From positions 1 through 7,711 of the forward strand of contig CAUHFD010000142.1 of NCBI GenBank assembly GCA_959605275.1: a stretch of 7,711 bases of DNA, read 5' to 3'. The DNA comes from an uncultured Eubacteriales bacterium (GTDB taxonomy: Bacteria > Bacillota > Clostridia > Oscillospirales > Ruminococcaceae). Below, one piece after another: positions 5,971 to 7,711 of this stretch; the first letter of the stretch is position 1; the number at the start of each line of letters is the position of its first letter. The notes beneath the pieces are model-generated. The model was not told the DNA's origin. It ran no database searches and worked only from the letters and a program-made list of their open reading frames with translations. The position numbers and the translations under genes are program-made.

Positions 5971-7092
5971 TTGGAATCTTTATTTGAAACAGTGCTGCAA
6001 ATTCAATGGCAGCAGGTAGTAATGTGGTTAATTGGCGGTATTTTAATCTATCTCGCGATTAAAAAGGATATGGAGCCTTCATTGCTTCTCCCCATTGGGT
6101 TTGGTGCAATTATGGTGAATCTGCCTTTATCCGGAGCGGTTACTCAGATCCAGGATGGTATCAAAGAAATTGGTGTTTTAGATGTACTATTTGATGCGGG
6201 TATTGCCAATGAATTGTTTCCGCTGATTCTGTTTGTTGGTATTGGTGCAATGATTGACTTTACGCCGCTTCTGACTAATCCAAAATTAATGATCTTTGGT
6301 GCAGCGGCACAATTCGGTATCTTTTTCACCTTATGCATGGCTACGCTCTTGGGATTCAATCTCAATGACGCAGCATCGATTGCAATTATCGGTGCAGCAG
6401 ACGGTCCCACTTCCATCTTTGTCGCTAATTTCCTGAAGTCTGACTATATCGGTGCCATTATTGTAGTTGCTTACTCTTATATGGCTCTTGTCCCGATTGT
6501 TCAACCTCCTGTTATCAAATTGATGACTTCTAAAAAGGAACGTAGGATCCGTATGGAACCTTCCACCAAACAGGTTTCCAAAACAACGAAAATTCTGTTT
6601 CCGATCATTATTACAATGGTTGCAGGTTTGGTTGCGCCAAAAAGCGTTTCTTTAATTGGATTTTTGATGTTTGGTAATCTGATTCGTGAATGCGGTGTTC
6701 TGAATAATCTGTCCGAAACAGCGCAAAAAGTATTGGCTAATTTGGTAACGCTGTTTTTGGGTATCACAGTGGCAACGAAAATGCAGGCAGCACAATTTTT
6801 GAGTCTGGAAACCCTTATGATATTGGCGCTTGGTTTGTTTGCGTTTGTATTCGATACCGTGGGTGGTGTTTTAATCGCCAAACTCTTTAATTTATTCTCT
6901 AAGAAAAAGATCAACCCGATGATTGGTGCAGCAGGTATTTCGGCATTCCCGATGTCTGCCAGAGTGGTTCATAAAATGGGTCTGGAAGAGGACAAGCAGA
7001 ATTTCCTTTTAATGCATGCCGCGGGAGTCAATGTTTCCGGGCAAATTGCTTCAGTTATCGCCGGAGGTCTTATTTTGAAATTATTCGGTTAA
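5971..7092 (+). CDS. oadB: Na+-translocating decarboxylase beta subunit (OadB/MmdB/GcdB family)
   Basis: The product is 373 aa from a TTG start, the usual full length, and is highly hydrophobic. The beta subunit is the membrane part that couples decarboxylation of carboxybiotin to Na+ export in oxaloacetate, methylmalonyl-CoA and glutaconyl-CoA decarboxylases. Family motifs are intact: GIGAMIDFTPLL (90-101), GAADGPTSIF (141-150, with Asp144 matching the essential Na+-site aspartate of this motif), YSYMALVPIVQPP (168-180), GVLNNLSETAQ (242-252), FDTVGGVLIAKL (294-305), INPMIGAAGISAFPMSARVV (314-333) and HAAGVNVSGQIAS (349-361). Sequence alone does not tell which decarboxylase it belongs to. 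The gene is read through a Mn2+-type riboswitch and followed after 91 nt by a tiny OadG-like gene; no alpha or biotin-carrier gene is present. It may work with an alpha subunit encoded elsewhere, or as a stand-alone transporter. Confidence 0.92.
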   Translation: MESLFETVLQIQWQQVVMWLIGGILIYLAIKKDMEPSLLLPIGFGAIMVNLPLSGAVTQIQDGIKEIGVLDVLFDAGIANELFPLILFVGIGAMIDFTPLLTNPKLMIFGAAAQFGIFFTLCMATLLGFNLNDAASIAIIGAADGPTSIFVANFLKSDYIGAIIVVAYSYMALVPIVQPPVIKLMTSKKERRIRMEPSTKQVSKTTKILFPIIITMVAGLVAPKSVSLIGFLMFGNLIRECGVLNNLSETAQKVLANLVTLFLGITVATKMQAAQFLSLETLMILALGLFAFVFDTVGGVLIAKLFNLFSKKKINPMIGAAGISAFPMSARVVHKMGLEEDKQNFLLMHAAGVNVSGQIASVIAGGLILKLFG

Positions 7093-7183
7093 TTGCTATT
7101 CGATTGGATTTCGGAGATTTTGAGCGCCTCCTTTGTTTTGGTTCTGATGTAGGTGTAACGAAACAAATTCAGAAAGGAATGAA

Positions 7184-7321
7184 ATGAAAATGAAATTTGA
7201 TTTCGATGCTATGCTGGCTGTACTTCCGAAGGCATTAGAAGGTTGGCTGGGAGTATTTATTGTCATTGGTATTATTATTGCTACCACTTATCTTCTAAAC
7301 TGGATTTTTTCTAAACGATAA
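7184..7321 (+). CDS. OadG-related small membrane subunit (45 aa)
   Basis: A 45-residue protein begins at ATG 7184 with AAGGA 5 nt upstream and ends with TAA at 7319-7321. A second in-frame ATG at 7190 would remove only two residues. The N-terminal third is amphipathic (FDFDAMLAVLPKALEGW), one strongly hydrophobic helix spans about residues 21-39, and the end is basic (FSKR). It resembles the very small proteins annotated as OadG-related transporter subunits beside oadB in clostridia. Compared with true OadG it lacks the long cytoplasmic tail that contacts the alpha subunit and binds zinc in enteric enzymes. It lies 91 nt downstream of oadB with no terminator between, so it probably shares the riboswitch-controlled transcript and stabilises or modulates OadB. 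The coding call rests on start context, codon structure and position; the family call is from memory. Confidence 0.78.
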   Translation: MKMKFDFDAMLAVLPKALEGWLGVFIVIGIIIATTYLLNWIFSKR

Positions 7322-7333
7322 ATAATGTCTGCT

Positions 7334-7380
7334 GAATAAATCAAAAATTTGATTTATTCTAACGACTACCGTCGTACAAA
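7334..7380. repeat. Palindromic repeat-like element, copy B
   Basis: A perfect 12-bp inverted repeat (GAATAAATCAAA 7334-7345 / TTTGATTTATTC 7348-7359, only 2 nt between) is followed by a second small hairpin (ACGAC 7362-7366 / GTCGT 7371-7375) and ACAAA. It starts 12 nt behind the small subunit gene. It corresponds to the element directly behind cbiZ (1387-1433) in order and in most bases. It is not followed by a T-tract. Confidence 0.55.
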
Positions 7381-7416
7381 CCGGGAAAGCCACGAAAATT
7401 CAAGGCTTTCCCGGTT
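7379..7416 (+). terminator. GC-rich hairpin, possible terminator of the oadB transcript
   Basis: A perfect 13-bp stem (AACCGGGAAAGCC 7379-7391 / GGCTTTCCCGGTT 7404-7416) has a 12-nt loop. It is the most stable hairpin behind the small subunit gene and is well placed to end the transcript. The bases that follow (CAGACATTTCTT) are only mildly T-rich, so termination is a guess. Confidence 0.45.
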
Positions 7417-7517
7417 CAGACATTTCTTGATGCGAACACAGATTACGATTTCAGAATAAAATCGCAATCCAAAGTGCAAGGTTTTCGTAAAAATCAATAA
7501 AAAGCCTTGCACTTTGC

Positions 7518-7563
7518 CAATTCATAAACAACGGCAAAATACTTTGCTGTTGTTTATGAATTG
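7518..7563. repeat. 21-bp inverted repeat (palindrome-family relative, copy C)
   Basis: The arms at 7518-7538 and 7543-7563 pair over 21 bp with a single G-T and a 4-nt loop. TTCATAAACAA in the left arm, GTTGTTTA in the right arm and the following TTCAGCGATCATC match the sequence around copy A behind cbiZ (1381-1391, 1422-1429, 1440-1450), though the middle differs. TTTGCC at 7513-7518 could also pair with GGCAAA at 7533-7538, so an alternative fold with the preceding hairpin is possible. Confidence 0.5.
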
Positions 7564-7594
7564 TTCAGCGATCATCAAATAGATCATAGGAAAC

Positions 7595-7626
7595 AAGGGA
7601 TTTGTTCATTTATGAACAAATCCCTT
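7595..7626 (-). terminator. 15-bp hairpin, possible terminator of the gene entering from the right
   Basis: AAGGGATTTGTTCAT (7595-7609) and ATGAACAAATCCCTT (7612-7626) are perfect inverted repeats. On the minus strand the hairpin begins 15 nt after the TAG at 7644-7642 and is followed by GTTTCC, a weak T-tract. The position suits a terminator for the partial minus-strand gene. Confidence 0.4.
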
Positions 7627-7641
7627 CAGTCTGTCGAAAAA

Positions 7642-7711
7642 CTATAAGTTACAGCCCTTTTTAATGGAGAAACCGAGGACATGTGCATCGGTTTCGACCT
7701 CGACAATCCGC
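7642..7711 (-). CDS. C-terminal end of an unidentified minus-strand gene (start outside window)
   Basis: On the minus strand one frame is open from the window edge to a TAG at 7644-7642, 22 residues containing VEVETDAHVLGFSIKKG. The alternating hydrophobic/charged pattern looks like real protein. The opposite-strand reading from an ATG at 7665 is serine/threonine-rich, has no ribosome binding site and looks like a shadow. The fragment is too short to name a family. An 8-bp inverted repeat (GAAACCGA/TCGGTTTC, 7669-7695) lies inside it, probably by chance. Confidence 0.4.
   Translation of the reverse strand, partial: RIVEVETDAHVLGFSIKKGCNL

Larger units (their letters stand above)
7322..7641. 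other. Gene-free stretch densely filled with hairpins
   Basis: I see no gene in these 320 bases. They hold seven successive inverted repeats: 7334-7359, 7362-7375, 7379-7416, 7441-7469 (GATTACGATTT/AAATCGCAATC, one mismatch), 7471-7515 (AAAGTGCAAGG/CCTTGCACTTT, extendable by a bulged TTTT/AAAA), 7518-7563 (21 bp with one G-T pair, loop ATAC) and 7595-7626 (15 bp, 2-nt centre). Several almost abut. The region could be a pile of palindromic intergenic repeats or one structured RNA. Confidence 0.65.

Noticed and set aside
6501..6914. 137-codon open frame on the minus strand inside oadB.
   Set aside because: It is a shadow of the oadB frame; the sense frame has all family motifs.
7334..7626. Considered a CRISPR array because of the repeated hairpins.
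   Set aside because: The units are different inverted repeats, not identical direct repeats with equal spacers, and no cas gene is present.
7665..7711. Possible plus-strand gene starting at the ATG near 7665.
   Set aside because: No ribosome binding site, and a low-complexity Ser/Thr translation; the opposite strand reads better.

Overview
The window looks like a chromosomal segment of a Gram-positive, probably spore-forming Clostridia-type bacterium (Bacillota). The reasons are strong purine-rich Shine-Dalgarno sites, near-consensus sigma-A promoters, GTG and TTG starts paired with good ribosome binding sites, a CwlD-type cortex amidase, an ECF-type vitamin transporter S component, and a moderately AT-rich composition. 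No transposase, phage gene or CRISPR array is visible.

Left part (1-1387, + strand): the 3' end of an ECF transporter S-component gene is followed after 34 nt by cbiZ (adenosylcobinamide amidohydrolase). The pair suggests uptake and remodelling of cobamides. Next (1388-1733) is an intergenic stretch with a palindromic repeat-like element, a weak hairpin and a sigma-A-like promoter. It leads into cwlD (muramoyl amidase) and radA (DNA repair ATPase), 42 nt apart and probably co-transcribed. A hairpin at 3885-3915 separates radA from the convergent genes that follow.

Middle part (3937-5626, - strand): a two-gene operon encodes a seven-TM TIGR02206/YwaF-like membrane protein and then a membrane-anchored metallophosphoesterase of the YkuE/YaeI type. 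A perfect-consensus promoter (TTGACA-N17-TATAAT) drives it. A 12-bp inverted repeat just upstream of that promoter could be an operator.

Right part (5776-7321, + strand): a second perfect-consensus promoter starts a leader RNA with the conserved blocks of the yybP-ykoY (Mn2+) riboswitch. The 3' strand of its P1 helix lies inside the left arm of a 16-bp intrinsic terminator, the layout of a ligand-ON switch. Immediately downstream are a TTG-started gene for the beta subunit of a Na+-translocating decarboxylase (OadB/MmdB/GcdB family) and a 45-residue, single-TM OadG-related protein. No alpha (carboxyltransferase) or biotin-carrier gene accompanies them. A Mn2+ riboswitch in front of a stand-alone OadB-OadG-like pair is the most interesting object here. 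It suggests that the pair works in Mn2+ homeostasis, for instance as a Na+-coupled transporter, or that its partner enzyme depends on Mn2+.

Right edge (7322-7711): about 300 bp without a gene is packed with seven consecutive hairpins, some resembling the element after cbiZ. The last bases appear to hold the C-terminus of a minus-strand gene that runs out of the window.
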